A stretch of DNA of 64,000 nucleotides from Primula veris. Lineage: Eukaryota > Streptophyta > Magnoliopsida > Ericales > Primulaceae. Where the stretch lies: positions 5,215,501-5,279,500 of the forward strand of contig OY821745.1 in assembly GCA_963682055.1 (NCBI GenBank). The letters are read 5' to 3'. A program made the position numbers and the translations under genes. Below the pieces are notes generated by a model. It made no database searches, had not been told where the DNA came from, and worked only from the letters and a program-made list of their open reading frames with translations. Shown piece by piece: positions 46,929 through 58,380 of this stretch; position 1 is the stretch's first letter; each line of letters starts with the position of its first letter.

Positions 46929-47945
46929 ATCATCAATCACTAAAAAAATACCTTCGTTTTTCCAAAACCCAGCATGCCCACTAAGATCTGGAAGAGAGCC
47001 TATGGAAAATTGTTTGATCCAAATATCTTCTTCCAACATCACCCAAATGTTCACTAACAATTCTTCGTGGCACACCAGAGCAACTCGCTCTTCCTACAAC
47101 GCAATGGCATAATAATAATAATAGTCTACTCTGTTGAATTCATCTGAACCTGGTATCGATACAACATCGTTGAATTCAGAGATATCTGGACCTGATATCA
47201 CTCGAAAGCTCTCATTACCCATGTCAAATGCAAGGATAACGCCAGAATCAACCCACCAATAACAAGTTCCATTGATAAACGAGCTACTATTATTGCTAGC
47301 TATCGTGTAATCACACAGATTGATATCGCCAAGATCCAAAAGTCTCCAAGTGTTTGTGGTTAGGTTGTATAAGGTGATAACAGGATTTTCATCAACAGGA
47401 TCGCTATTAATTAAGTCAAAAAACTCACGAAAAAGAATTATTTTGTGATCATTTGTCAAGGGATCAATGCCAAATCCAAAGTCACCACTAGATACCTCAT
47501 AGTGAGGGGGAAAATGAAGGGGTGGTAACGGAAGTATTTTGAACTCCATCAAGGCGGGGTTCCACAAGACGATGCGGTCCATAGCAGAATGCAAACAATA
47601 CACACCGTTAACAGGCCCTTCTATATTTGGTATACAATTGGTGACCTGCACATCTTCAAGAGTTTGATCTGTTGTGCTTGGTTGGGTGATATCGTCCAAT
47701 ATTGTATAATTGAGTTTTTCAGTTTCAATATTAAAATATTGGAGGAGAATGCGGTTCTGTTTCTTAGTTTTTGGGTACTCAAGATACTTTTGTTCAAAAC
47801 TTTGATTATTGATAAGACCATAGCAATGCTTACACACACATTTTGATTGTAGCAGAAACTTGACAGACAATCGAAGGAAAATCTCGATCAACAAATCTTC
47901 TAGCTGTGTAGGATTGCCACAATTTTCGAAATTGTTGCTTGCCAT
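46929..47945 (-). pseudogene. F-box protein gene (FBA type), interrupted by the Sirevirus
   Basis: Start ATG 47945. Residues about 14-54 form the F-box (QLEDLLIEIFLRLSVKFLLQ then KCVCKHCYGLI), which in this family binds SKP1 in SCF ubiquitin ligases. Residues about 90-280 match the F-box-associated domain (IVLWNPALMEFKILPLPP; FGFGIDPLTNDHKIILF; LYNLTTNTWRLLD). An in-frame TAG at 47096-47094, after YAIAL, ends the frame at 283 residues. Past it the same frame stays open and family-like (CHEELLVNIWVMLEE; DIWIKQFSIGS) to 46929, where the retrotransposon cuts it. The frame resumes across the target site at 38103. The stop could come from one base change (for example TGG to TAG). The truncated protein keeps the F-box but not the full recognition domain. 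Dead or severely shortened gene. Confidence 0.85.
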
Positions 47946-49243
47946 TGAAACCACCACCCTGTTATCATCGGTCTTTAAATCATAATATTTCGCAAGTTCA
48001 ACATGCTTAGAAAAAAAACAGAAAGTTAGAGACAGACGTCAATATTTGTAAAATACTATAAATTTGATAATAGGTATGTACTTTTGTTTAAGGAGACAGA
48101 TAACAGCCCATTCAACCTGCATTTTCGAACGAAACAAATGTAACTAAAAAAGGCTAACTGAATGGAACTCGAGGAGCAAAGGAATCTCCATTAGAGAATA
48201 TAGAGCAATTTAGCAAGTGCACAACGGAACTGTTACCCTTAGCACGTTTCGGTAAAAAACTAAATGCGGAGTACTGACATCATATGTGGAACAAGTCCAC
48301 AATTCTTAGTTTGTTGCATCAAGAGCTAAAAAAGCAAAATCAAGAACTTTGCTACAAGGGTCAATTCTATATAATACTTGTAAAAAACCGCAGTGTTCCT
48401 TTATAAAAGAGATCAGCTGGCCAAAGGGTCAGTTTTAAGGAGGTCGAGCCCATGTTCAAGAACTCGCTCGGTTCACTCCTTTGTGGCCTGGCCATCATCA
48501 CCCTAAGCTTTTTAATTAGGTGTTGTGAAACTGGAATTCATCTATTTGAAAAACTTATTCTAGAGTTGACTAACATACCTTTAGATTATCAAATGTGACG
48601 TGCTATCAGGGAAAAACATCTTTTCACAGGAGAAGTGTTTATACAGAAAACTAGTTAATAAACATTCGGCACTAAAGAGATCAGGGACAGGATAAAAACG
48701 AAGTCACGAATATAGGAACTTATTATCTGAACAATATAGAAACAACCAAGGCTGATCTAATTTCAATTACAAAATCAAAATATAAACAGTTAACATCAAC
48801 AGTTGTCGGGCTGCTAAAATATTACTCATAAACCGAAGATTGCAAGAAGTTGTAATCTCTAACATTTCCAATACATTATCATCAAAATTTGGGTACGTAA
48901 ATTAAACCGTGATGCATAATAACTTCTTTTTTATCAAAAAGAGTTGAAAAGAATGACTATTGCGACGCAAATGACACGTTAAACATGTGTGAGATTGTTC
49001 TAACGGACCCATCAATCTTACTGAACATCATCAAGAGTAACGTGAAGAACAATGCAAACCACCCCATATTATTAAAAACCAGTTTTTCATGTATTTTTTC
49101 AAAAATCAACAAATTTTAATCTTTAAAAACGCCTCGCATGGTTTACTCATTTCTGCATTTTCTTTTCAGTTTTATATCTTTGCATGTAACCATCATAGAC
49201 CTGATGATCCGGGTTTAATTTCCTGGAAAAAGACGATGTTATA

Positions 49244-49279
<36 letters not shown>

Positions 49280-51633
49280 CATCAAAAGATAAATTCTTAA
49301 AGAGAATATAACAAGCAAGCAAAAAGAATCCAAAAAATTTAACATAAATACAATCAAAAACCATTCGTCAAACAACTTATACAAATCATCAAAATCAAAA
49401 TTAATAAAATTTTATTCTTTAATTTACTTGAGCATTGTCTTCAAGATTACCTTTTTTGTGTGTGTATTATAAGACACGCAGATGTTCGGGTAGTTATAAT
49501 AATAAATACTTCGAGATTACCTTTTTTGTTAATTTAGTACCATAATTTTGGTTTTAAAAAAAAAATCCATAATTAACTAATTATAATTAGGTTGTAAATG
49601 AGCCAAGCCGAGTAAAAAGTTAATTTTTTCAAACACGTTTACTAAAATAGCCCTAAAATCTTGTTTGATTAGATGAGCCAGAGCTAGCTTGTTTACGAGT
49701 CCAGTCGGACACGTTTTCGGGCAAAGTATGGTTTCGCTCAAAAAATCTTGTTTAGTTAGCTAAATTTTATATTAAGATAATTAGTAACACAAATAATTAT
49801 TATGAATTTTACTATATTACATGATTGAGTTAAAATAAATAAGTTCTAGTATACGTATAAATTGAAGAGTATTTATGGATCATCGACATTAAATTTTATA
49901 ATTTTACATATATAAGTATGAATATATAAACGAAAGGTATATATTAAAATAATTAGACAATCACGAGTGTGAACACATGCCTTATAACTTTGTTCAACCT
50001 CGATTTATTAGTAAATGAATGAACACGAGACGAACGTTTAATGAGCCGACACTAACATATGAAATCATAATCTTATGAGTATACTATTTTTTTTTCTACT
50101 TTAAAAGGCCATATGGTCCTTAAAATAAGGTGCAATTAATAATAGGGTAAATATTTTTTTTAATCAAACACGCCAGCTTTCATTAATTAACAAATGGGAC
50201 CTTAGCCAGATTTACAATAAGTAATATAAACCAAGTTACAAAATAAATCTTTTAGACCGAGAATACAACTAACTGAACCACAGTTAGCAAATTACGAGAC
50301 TAAAGTTATACCAAATTAGCATAAATGCATGCTAACTATACATTTAGCTCAGCAAACTTAACAAAACCCATCAATCAACCATATTTCTGCAACTCATACA
50401 AACAAAAACTTGTCAAAATAAAAATCCCGTTTTGCATATGTTGCCATCATTTGCAAAAGGAAATAGAGTAAATAGGCCCTTATGTACTATGGATTTTTGA
50501 CAGTTGCTACCATATTTTGGAAGTTAGCAACTTAAGACCTTTTATGTGAAAATGTCTTCTTCATTTATTTAAAAAAAATTGAGTGAAAGTAAACATGCAT
50601 TACATACTATTACCAATAAAATTGCCAATAAAAGTTATTGAATCTCCCTTCAAACAATATTCTCATCTACAGATGAAACAAACGCAACAATTCCGAGAAC
50701 GCAATATCATATTCATCAATTTTAGAATATACGTTATTGCTTGTTCATACTAGCTAAAAATCCAGCATTTCTTAGGGATTCGATGACCCTTCGACTTACC
50801 TTCATAACTTTTTTTCATGCTCTTTAGTAAAGAACGGAAACCGTCATGTATATCATTTGACACGACATCTATTGAATCGCTTTTCTAACAAGAATTACAT
50901 TGAACAATTGAAACATCAAATATGTACACCGATAAACCAAGAAGCAATCATATTCGACCAACAAAGAAATAACATATGGTCAAAATGTTAACATGCTGAT
51001 TGATAATTTCTTAAAATAGAATTCATCATTTGTTCATGGCAGCTTTATCCAAATATACCTCAAGTAATAAATAATGACTCTGACCTTATGGTGATAGTTT
51101 AGTAAGCACATACACCAGGTTTAAGCGACCGAGAAATAACCATCTCTGATCAAAGATCTAAAATCCATTCATCGTCGTTCACAAGCGATGAAGGTTGTGG
51201 CTCCTCATATGTGAGGTTCCATGACCATGGAACTCTGCCGAATCGATTGGCCCCCGGCCACGGCCGATCCTGAAGTTTTTGTTTCCCGGTGTAAAAAAAA
51301 TTGAACCCTTTTTTTCTATTATAGCTCTCTTGTATGAATTTTCATAATGAAATATTTTAATAGTAAAATAATTCAAAATTAAATGAAAGAAATCATCAAT
51401 ATAAACCAAATATCATCTTATCTACAAACATTTTAGTCAAATTATATAAAACTTTATGTCCAAAAAACATATTCACTTCATTGCAATAATTTCAAGTGCA
51501 TTTCACGTGCATTTTATGTGCATATATTTATTTGTATAATATTTTTACACATAGATAAAATTTAATTTTTATTCATCTCAATCGTGGGACCCTAAAAAAT
51601 TCTAAAAAATCGTGATTTCTGGTACGATCGCAC
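47946..51633. other. Spacer, no gene seen
   Basis: 47946-48500 is the upstream region of the F-box pseudogene. An AT microsatellite lies at 49246-49277. The rest is AT-rich with no coding frame, and no RNA gene is recognised. Confidence 0.4.
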
Positions 51634-51711
51634 CTACTATACCATTTCGGAGACATCCCGACCCGCTGCCGTCATACTCATCATAATATATAACCTCATG
51701 ATTATGTTTTA

Positions 51712-52290
51712 CTAGTCATCCCATCCTAAAGGAGTAATCGTATCATGTATGTGTGTGGATGAGAAAACGACTCGGGAGTAATTTCCCCATGCTCTCGTGA
51801 GATAGGCCTTGCTATTATTGACCAACCCCTTAATTTGGCAATTCGAAAACGAAAAGCCGTTTGATAGAGAATCTTCGATTCTCTTTTGAGCTGTAATAAA
51901 CACACCGATGGCCCATATCTGCTAAATTAAGTACCCCTCGTATAGGGACTGTCCATCGCCAAAAATGAAATATACGTCGCCCAAAATTATGCACTTCTTG
52001 AAATAGTGTAGTCCCATGCGTTGTGTTCTGTTACCCTAAAAAAATACGGTTAAATAACGATTATTTGGTCCCTTAGATCTCTAACGCGACCGTCTGCAAC
52101 AAGTTTTCAGGCTTTTGTTTAATGGGGTTCTCAAAAATCATGTTGATGGCAGTGAAATAATCTGAGTCCACCGACACAGTTGCACTGTTTAAGGTCGAAT
52201 GGCTGGCGGACTTAGCCATATCATTCCACGTTATTTGGGGGGATTTGTATAATTCTCCCCTTTTAACGACACGAATGACTTGTTTAATAT
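51712..52290 (-). pseudogene. Pectin methylesterase pseudogene, copy A
   Basis: The minus strand carries, in order: ITWNDMAKSA...SATVSVDSDYFTAINMIFENP (about 52210-52110), GDVYFIFGDGQSLYEG (about 51970-51940), and ITAQKR...GFSFSNCQIKG...RAWGNYSRVVF...ITPLGWDD (51903-51712). These are family blocks of plant pectinesterases, which remove methyl esters from cell-wall pectin; the VYFIFG block holds the second catalytic aspartate region. An in-frame stop follows the LEI before the catalytic part, and frameshifts separate the blocks. The N-terminal third and signal peptide are absent. The blocks follow one another without recognisable intron spacing. Confidence 0.8.
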
Positions 52291-52789
52291 TTTAATCTTT
52301 TCCCTAGATCAAATAAAAAAATGTCGACTTACATGAATTTTTATTTTATTTTTTACTTGACTGCCAAAGATTTTGATTATGGATTTTTTTTTTTTTTTTA
52401 TTGTAATTTTGACAACGAAAAATCTTTTGATGAAAAAAGGTCATGTGCATGCAAGTGCATATGACATATTTATTAGTACCAACACAAAATATGTGTATGT
52501 ATGTATGTTTCGATCAACTCGTGCACGAATTATGCACGAGTTGTATTAATATCATTATTCATGTGACCTAAATTTTTTATTACGTTGGTAAAATTATAAA
52601 TACATGATTATAATTTTTTTATTGTAAATAATTGACTCCCAATAGTGTGGCCCAAAAGTATTACTCACTCTATTTCTAAATTATTGAGCACTATAAATTT
52701 ACGTGTAAATTTAACTTGTGAAAGTTTTTGTATGTAAGTTGTCAAAATCGCCATCTTTAAAATTTAATCATATCATTTAACATTTAAAC

Positions 52790-53002
52790 TGTTAAATATA
52801 TATATAAAAAAAAAACATAGAGAGACAATAGAATAATTGTAGGGTAGATGTATTATTAATGTTGTGTATTTCATTCTAGATAGACACGCATTTATATATA
52901 GACAACAAGTAAACAATATTTTACATATGATAATCTTTTAATCAAATCAAACAAATTCAAGCATATTGTGCAATATATTTTTTTCCTCTAATACTCCCCG
53001 CA
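52790..53002 (-). repeat. Short solo LTR-like repeat, copy A
   Basis: On the minus strand it starts TGCGGGGAGTATTAGAGG and ends ATATTTAACA, giving TG...CA ends over 213 bp. It is repeated at 54229-54444 and, interrupted, at 55128-55693, where a primer-site-like string adjoins it. No clear 5-bp flanking duplication. Confidence 0.5.
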
Positions 53003-53133
53003 ACGTGTAGAGAATTGTAACGAGCATCTTGGAATCAAGTAGTCAAGTAAACGTAGTACTATACCGTTTCGGAGACATCCCGACCCGCTGCCGTCATACT
53101 CATCATAATATATAACCTCATGATTATGTTTTA

Positions 53134-53700
53134 CTAGTCATCCCATCCTAAAGGAGTTATCTTATCATGTATGTGTGTGGATGAGAAAATGACTCGGGAG
53201 TAATTTCCCCATGCTCTCGTGAGATAGACCTTGCTATTATTGACCAACCCCTTAATTTGGCAATTCGAAAACGAAAAGCCGTTTGATAGAGAATCTTCGG
53301 TTCTCTTTTGAGCTGTAATAAACACACCGATGGCCCCTATCTGCTAAATTAGGCACCACTCGTATAGGGACTGTCCATCACCAAAAATGAAATATACGTC
53401 GCTCAAAATTATGCACTAGTGTAGTCCCATGCGTTGTGTTATGTTATCCTAAAAAAATAGAGTTAAATAACGATCATTTGGTCCCTTAGATCTCTAAAGC
53501 GACCGTCTGCAACAAGTTTTCATGCTTTTGTTTAATGGGTTTCTCAAAAATCATGTTGATCGCAGTGAAGTAATCTGAGTCCACGACACAGTTGCACTGT
53601 TTAAGGTCGAATGGCTGGCGAACTTAGCCGTATCATTCCACGTTATTTTGGGGTATTTGTATAATTCTCCCCTTTTAATGACACGAATGACTTGTTTAAT
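53134..53700 (-). pseudogene. Pectin methylesterase pseudogene, copy B
   Basis: Same blocks and same premature stop after LEI as copy A, so the gene was already dead before it was duplicated. The C-terminal open segment (53325-53134) differs at a few residues (RIED to RTED, AYL to VYL, RVVF to RVIF, HDT to HDK). A 10-bp loss near 53416 is specific to this copy. Confidence 0.8.
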
Positions 53701-54228
53701 ATTTTAATCTTTTCCCTAGATCAAATAAAAAAATGTTCACGAGTTAATAACTCAAAATTTACTTCATTTGACTTACATGAATTTTTATTTTATTTTTTAC
53801 TTGACTGCCAAAGATTTTGATCATGGATTTTTTTTGTTTATTGTAATTTTGACAACGAAAAATCTTTTGATGAAAAAAGGTCATGGGCATGCCAAGTGCA
53901 TATGACATTTATTAGTACCAACACAAAATATGTGTGTGTATGTATGTTTCGATCAACTCGTGCACGAATTATGCACGAGTTGTATTAATATCATTATTCA
54001 TGTGACCTAATTTTTTTATTACGTTGATAAAATTATAAATACATGATTATAATTTTTTTATTGTAAGTAATTGACTCCCAATAGTGTGGCCCAAAAGTAC
54101 TACTCACTCTATTTCTAAATTATTGATCACTATAATTTTACATGTAAATTTAACTTTTGAAAGTTTTTGTATGTAAGTTGTCAAAATCGCCATGTTTAAA
54201 ATTTAATCATATCATTTAACATTTAAAC

Positions 54229-54444
54229 TGTTAAATATATAAAAAAAAAAGTAGAGAGACAATAGAATAATTGTAGGGTAGATGTATTATTAATGTTGTG
54301 TATTTCATTCTAGATAGACACATATATAGGTAACAATTAGGCAGACAACATGTAAACAATATTTTACATATGGTAATCTTTTAATCAAATCAAACAAATC
54401 AAGCATATTCTGCAATATATTTTTTTCCTCTAATACTCCCCGCA
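54229..54444 (-). repeat. Short solo LTR-like repeat, copy B
   Basis: Same TG...CA ended repeat as 52790-53002, carried along by the tandem duplication. Confidence 0.5.
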
Positions 54445-54640
54445 ACGTGTAGGGAATTGTAACGAGCATCTTGGAGTCAAGCAAACGTAGTAGTAGCGTA
54501 AAATCAATAGCGGTAGCAGTGGTTGTAGCGGTAGCAGTAGCGCAACGTGTAGGGAATTGTAACGAGCATCTTGGAGTCAAGCAAACGTAGTAGTAGCGTA
54601 AAATCAATAGCGGTAGCAGTGGTTGTAGCGGTAGCAGTAG
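54441..54640. repeat. Perfect 100-bp tandem duplication
   Basis: 54441-54540 and 54541-54640 appear identical base for base. Each contains 'cgcaacgtgtagggaattgt' and ends in GTAGCGGTAGCAGTAG triplet-like repeats. Imperfect GTA-rich repeats continue to about 54670. Confidence 0.95.
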
Positions 54641-55115
54641 TTGTAGTAGTAGAATAGCAGTCGTAGAAAGAAAATATAAGTAGTTATAGTAAAAAAAAAA
54701 AATATGTAGAAATAGGAGTAGCGTAGAAAGAACAAAATATAGCTTGAAAGGATTTTTTGTAAAAGTAGCATAGTTGTAGAAGATAAAAGTAGATGTAGAA
54801 AATAAAGTAAAAGTATTTTAGATGTAGAGTAGAGATTAAAATAAAAGTAGATTTTGTAGAAGTAACATAATAATAAAAGTAGAAAAAATAGATTTTGTGT
54901 AGAATATAAACAAATATTTGTAAAATTTAGTGTAGAGTAGATTAGAAACAAATATTTGTAAAATATAAAACAATAGAGATATTTATGTAGAAATGTATAG
55001 CTAAATTATATTGTAGTTGTAAAAAAATATGAGTAGAAAAAATGCCCGACGGACAGTTTCGCCACCACCCGTCAAAGCAGTGAAAGCTTATAGTTTTATC
55101 AGGCAATAAAACCTT
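54641..55115. other. GTAGAA-rich low-complexity spacer
   Basis: Purine- and TA-rich sequence with many 'gtagaa' and 'aaagtag' words, giving long but meaningless minus-strand open frames. No gene. Confidence 0.6.
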
Positions 55116-55693
55116 GCTCAGATAACATGTTAAATATATATAAAAAATATATAAGGTAGAAATACAATAGAATAATTGTATGGGAGATGTATTAATAATG
55201 TTGTGTATCATACTATTAATATAAGTCAACCCAAACATTTTGAGGCTGTTGTCCAAATTTTGTCTAAATTTTCCAAATATACCCTCACTCTAATATTGTA
55301 ATTACTCTTAAATGTCATCACTCAATTCAAATACATAAATAACTTAAAAAATGTTATTTTCCACACATTTATATTCCAAACAAAATCGTTGTGTATTTTT
55401 TATAAGAGTAAAACATTATGTTACTCTATATATACGATTGTTAATTAATTATATTTATTCATTTGATATTTAAATTTAAAAAAAAAATTAAGTTTATTTT
55501 TCGGGATCATATCTATGTCAGTACGTATCGCACACGCAACGCATCGGCAAAAATTACTAGTTTTATTATAGGTAGACACGATTTTATATATAGCCAAAAA
55601 TTACATACGCGACAAGTAAATAATATTTTAGATATGATAATCTTTCAATCAAATCAAAACAAATCAAGCATGCAATATATTTTTCCTCTAATA
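55116..55693 (-). mobile_element. Retrotransposon LTR (third copy) with adjoining primer-site-like string, interrupted
   Basis: 55128-55215 and about 55556-55693 match the short LTR-like repeat of copies A and B. About 340 bp of unrelated sequence separates the two parts. Immediately left, 55116-55127 (GCTCAGATAACA) reads on the minus strand TGTTATCTGAGC, close to the tRNA-Met primer site. That supports a copia-type 5' LTR on the minus strand, with degraded internal sequence to its left. Confidence 0.5.
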
Positions 55694-56808
55694 TAAACTA
55701 CTTGATTAAAGTTTTAAGAAAAAAAAAAAAACAAGATGGGAAATTCGTATCAGTTGCTTTTGTTCTCATTTTACTTTTTGTCAAAACAATATTGTAACCA
55801 CACACCTAGTTAATTGGTATTGGAAATACCCTACTTTAGTTGGGGTGTGAGTAATCTTCCTGCAACTTATTTGTAAGAGTTAAAACGGAAATGTTTATTT
55901 CTGCATAATCTATAATATAAAATTTAAAAATATAATTGCTGTTTTTAATGTAAATGAATGGACATCATTTATAAACTTTTAAGATCTCCAGTCTTTCATA
56001 TATAAATAATCAGTACCTTATCAAATGATTCGACAAGCAGCTATATATGTTTTGAAAGTTGCCTCAACAAATAATTGTATCCATAGTCGAGATCTTAATT
56101 TGTCGCGCAAACTTAACCTGATTATCTAAGATTGCATATCAAGGCTCGTCCCAGCTATTTTAATCTAGCAAAATTAGAAACATAAGCTGCACACAAAATC
56201 GCACAATTTAAATACCACTCTTGATTACCTAGGAATTCACTATATCATCAGAGGATGAGTGGGGGATATGACTGAATTGTTTGTTTTAACAACAAAATAG
56301 TTCGTGGTCGCCTGTGGATGTTTAGAGATCGGTTAAAAGTGAGAAATTTGAGCATTCAAAACAATTGGTAATGACTTTGAACTTGCGCAATGCATCCGTA
56401 AAGGTCATCAACATGATTGTTTAACTTCAAGCACATGTACATTTATTTATACTTGTTTGTAAGGGTCAATTGGTTAGTTTGTGATCATTTCAAGATTATA
56501 GGTGTTACATGGTAATCACTTCGTCGTAAGTTTTTGAAGTGTATATATGTTCATCAGGACTCAAGCGACATTATTCTTACTGCTCATGATGCAATGCTGG
56601 ACAAAGTTAATCGAGGTAATAAAAAAGTAGGTTGATTGATAACTCGGTAAAATATAACTACGTCCTGAACACTAGAAATGGATTTCTGAATTGGATGAAT
56701 TTTATTGGTGATCACTACACAGTTACAGTATGTATCATATACAATCATGGAAGATAGAACATAGCTAATGCGTTACGGATGCATGTCAAAACTTTGAAAA
56801 AAAATTAC
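55694..56808. other. Spacer, no gene seen
   Basis: AT-rich, no recognisable coding frame or repeat. Confidence 0.4.
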
Positions 56809-57069
56809 TCCCTTCGTCATAAAAAAATAGTCATATTTCAGTTTTTTTTCTTATACCAAATTATAGTTCCGTTTCGATTTACGATATGGTTTTTATGGTT
56901 AAATTCTCAAATATATATATACTCATATTAAATGAGTATTGATAACAATATATATTAAGTGTTAATATTAGTCAAATGGTAAATTAGTAAAATATTAAGC
57001 ATATTAATTATTTTAACTAATTCTCTTAATATTGATGAAAATCCAAACTATCTAGGGACATATAGGAAG
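56809..57069. mobile_element. Stowaway-like MITE
   Basis: Flanked by TA at 56807-56808 and 57070-57071. The left end CTCCCTTCGTCATAAAAAAA and the inverted right end CTTCCTATATGTCCCTAGAT are the typical Stowaway terminal form with decay. 261 bp, non-coding. Confidence 0.65.
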
Positions 57070-57071
57070 TA

Positions 57072-58302
57072 CATTATACAAAAGTTTTCTAGAAATGAGA
57101 GTGCATGATATGATTTGTCTAGCCAGAGGCCATTTTACCAAGCCGCTTACCAGTGACAGATTGTTCATTTTGTTGTTTTACTAATAACTTTGTAAAGACA
57201 ATCACTGAGTTTGTTAGGAGATTACCAATAGTAAGACTTTAAGAGTACTCTGCGTAATTTCATCTCTCTACTTTTTCTTTAGATTGATATATATTTAATA
57301 GAATTTGTATTACAAGAATTCTCTTTCCTTGAGGCCAGTTCCGGATTGCCTTCATGATGAGTAATTGTTAGAATTATATATTAAAATACATCATTTATTG
57401 TCGTTTTTAATATTTATTTATTAAAAATAAATGATTTATTTGAGAATAAATGCCACCAATGTTGTATGTACATGTATCTTTATTTTGTATATTAAATGAT
57501 TTGGTTTGTAAAGTACAGTTTAAACACGAAAATCAAATCACTGGTTCTTAGAGAATATATTTTATCGTTCACAAGTTTAGATGGAGTGGACAACCATCAG
57601 TATAGTTGCAGCACAAAGTTTTAGTAGGTCCGTCTTGACTACAAGGAACGGTTGAGTTCCGACTATTTATGCTAGTATACTTAGAATATATTGAACATGA
57701 CAAAGTGGTATTATTTTATGGTACTGAGTGAAATAAAATAATTATATCTAATGAATTATTATGGTTTACGGTTTGGTATGACGGGATTTTTTGAGTATCA
57801 CGGACTTGTAGGCCTGCTTAGATCAGGTCTTAAAGTGTGTTGATACTCTGATTACGACTACAGTGTTGGACAGAGATGGGTACTCTTCTATACCCTTTGG
57901 ACCTTCCTCTACATGTGGTATGGTATGTCGCTTCCTTATTCTCGCATTTGGATGAAAGATTGTACATTTGGTTTAGCTGAACATGGGCTTTTGATGAGTC
58001 AAACGATTTTGGATAGTTGTGTTTTCTCATTTACACTAGTTAGGCGTATTATACGATATGATATTGTCTTGTTTGTTGTACATAAGTATTGACGGTGTTT
58101 GTCTTGTTTGTCGCAATCGTAGTGTGTATATTGTTTGGTTAGATGTTTGTGCGGTTTTGTAAAAACCGTTGGTGTACGGGATTGCTCATTTTGTATATTA
58201 ATTGCACTATATCTTGTAACATATGATGCATTAAGTATAATTTGTTTAATTAACACTATTATATTTCGACAAATAAAATATATTAAAATCATTAAAAAAA
58301 AT
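57072..58302. other. Spacer, possible old retrotransposon sequence, no gene seen
   Basis: 57540-57880 is less AT-rich and reads like degraded LTR sequence, but neither ends nor a second copy are visible, so I do not call an element. Confidence 0.35.
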
Positions 58303-58380
58303 CAATTAATATTTAACTTTAAGGTAGTCTCCACTAGTGTTCTGTAATATTATATTTGAGTTTTTATTGTGTTGTAATAT
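58303..58380. repeat. Lone unit related to the 34.9-kb minisatellite
   Basis: 'caattaatatttaactttaa', 'gtgttctgtaatattatatt' and 'gagtttttattgtgttg' follow the order of the unit repeated at 34862-35265, with several differences. Confidence 0.55.

Larger units (their letters stand above)
51634..53055. repeat. Tandem duplication, copy A (1.42-kb unit)
   Basis: The unit from about 51634 ('ctactataccatttcgg') is repeated from about 53056 ('gtactataccgtttcgg'). Features are offset by 1422 bp at the left end. The unit contains a pectinesterase pseudogene and, at its right end, a short solo LTR. Substitutions and small indels (for example 10 bp missing near 53416 in copy B) show that the duplication is not brand new. 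Confidence 0.9.
53056..54500. repeat. Tandem duplication, copy B
   Basis: Second copy of the 1.4-kb unit, in the same orientation and with the same pseudogene and LTR-like repeat. It runs into a 100-bp duplication at 54441-54640. Confidence 0.9.

Noticed and set aside
54305..55256. Three long minus-strand frames rich in Tyr, Phe and Leu
   Set aside because: They arise from GTAGAA and GTAGCG low-complexity repeats and the duplicated 100-bp block; no domain is present.
57340..57900. Degraded LTR retrotransposon
   Set aside because: The text reads like LTR sequence (less AT-rich, TGTTAGAATT near 57367), but I could find no end, partner LTR, primer site or target duplication.
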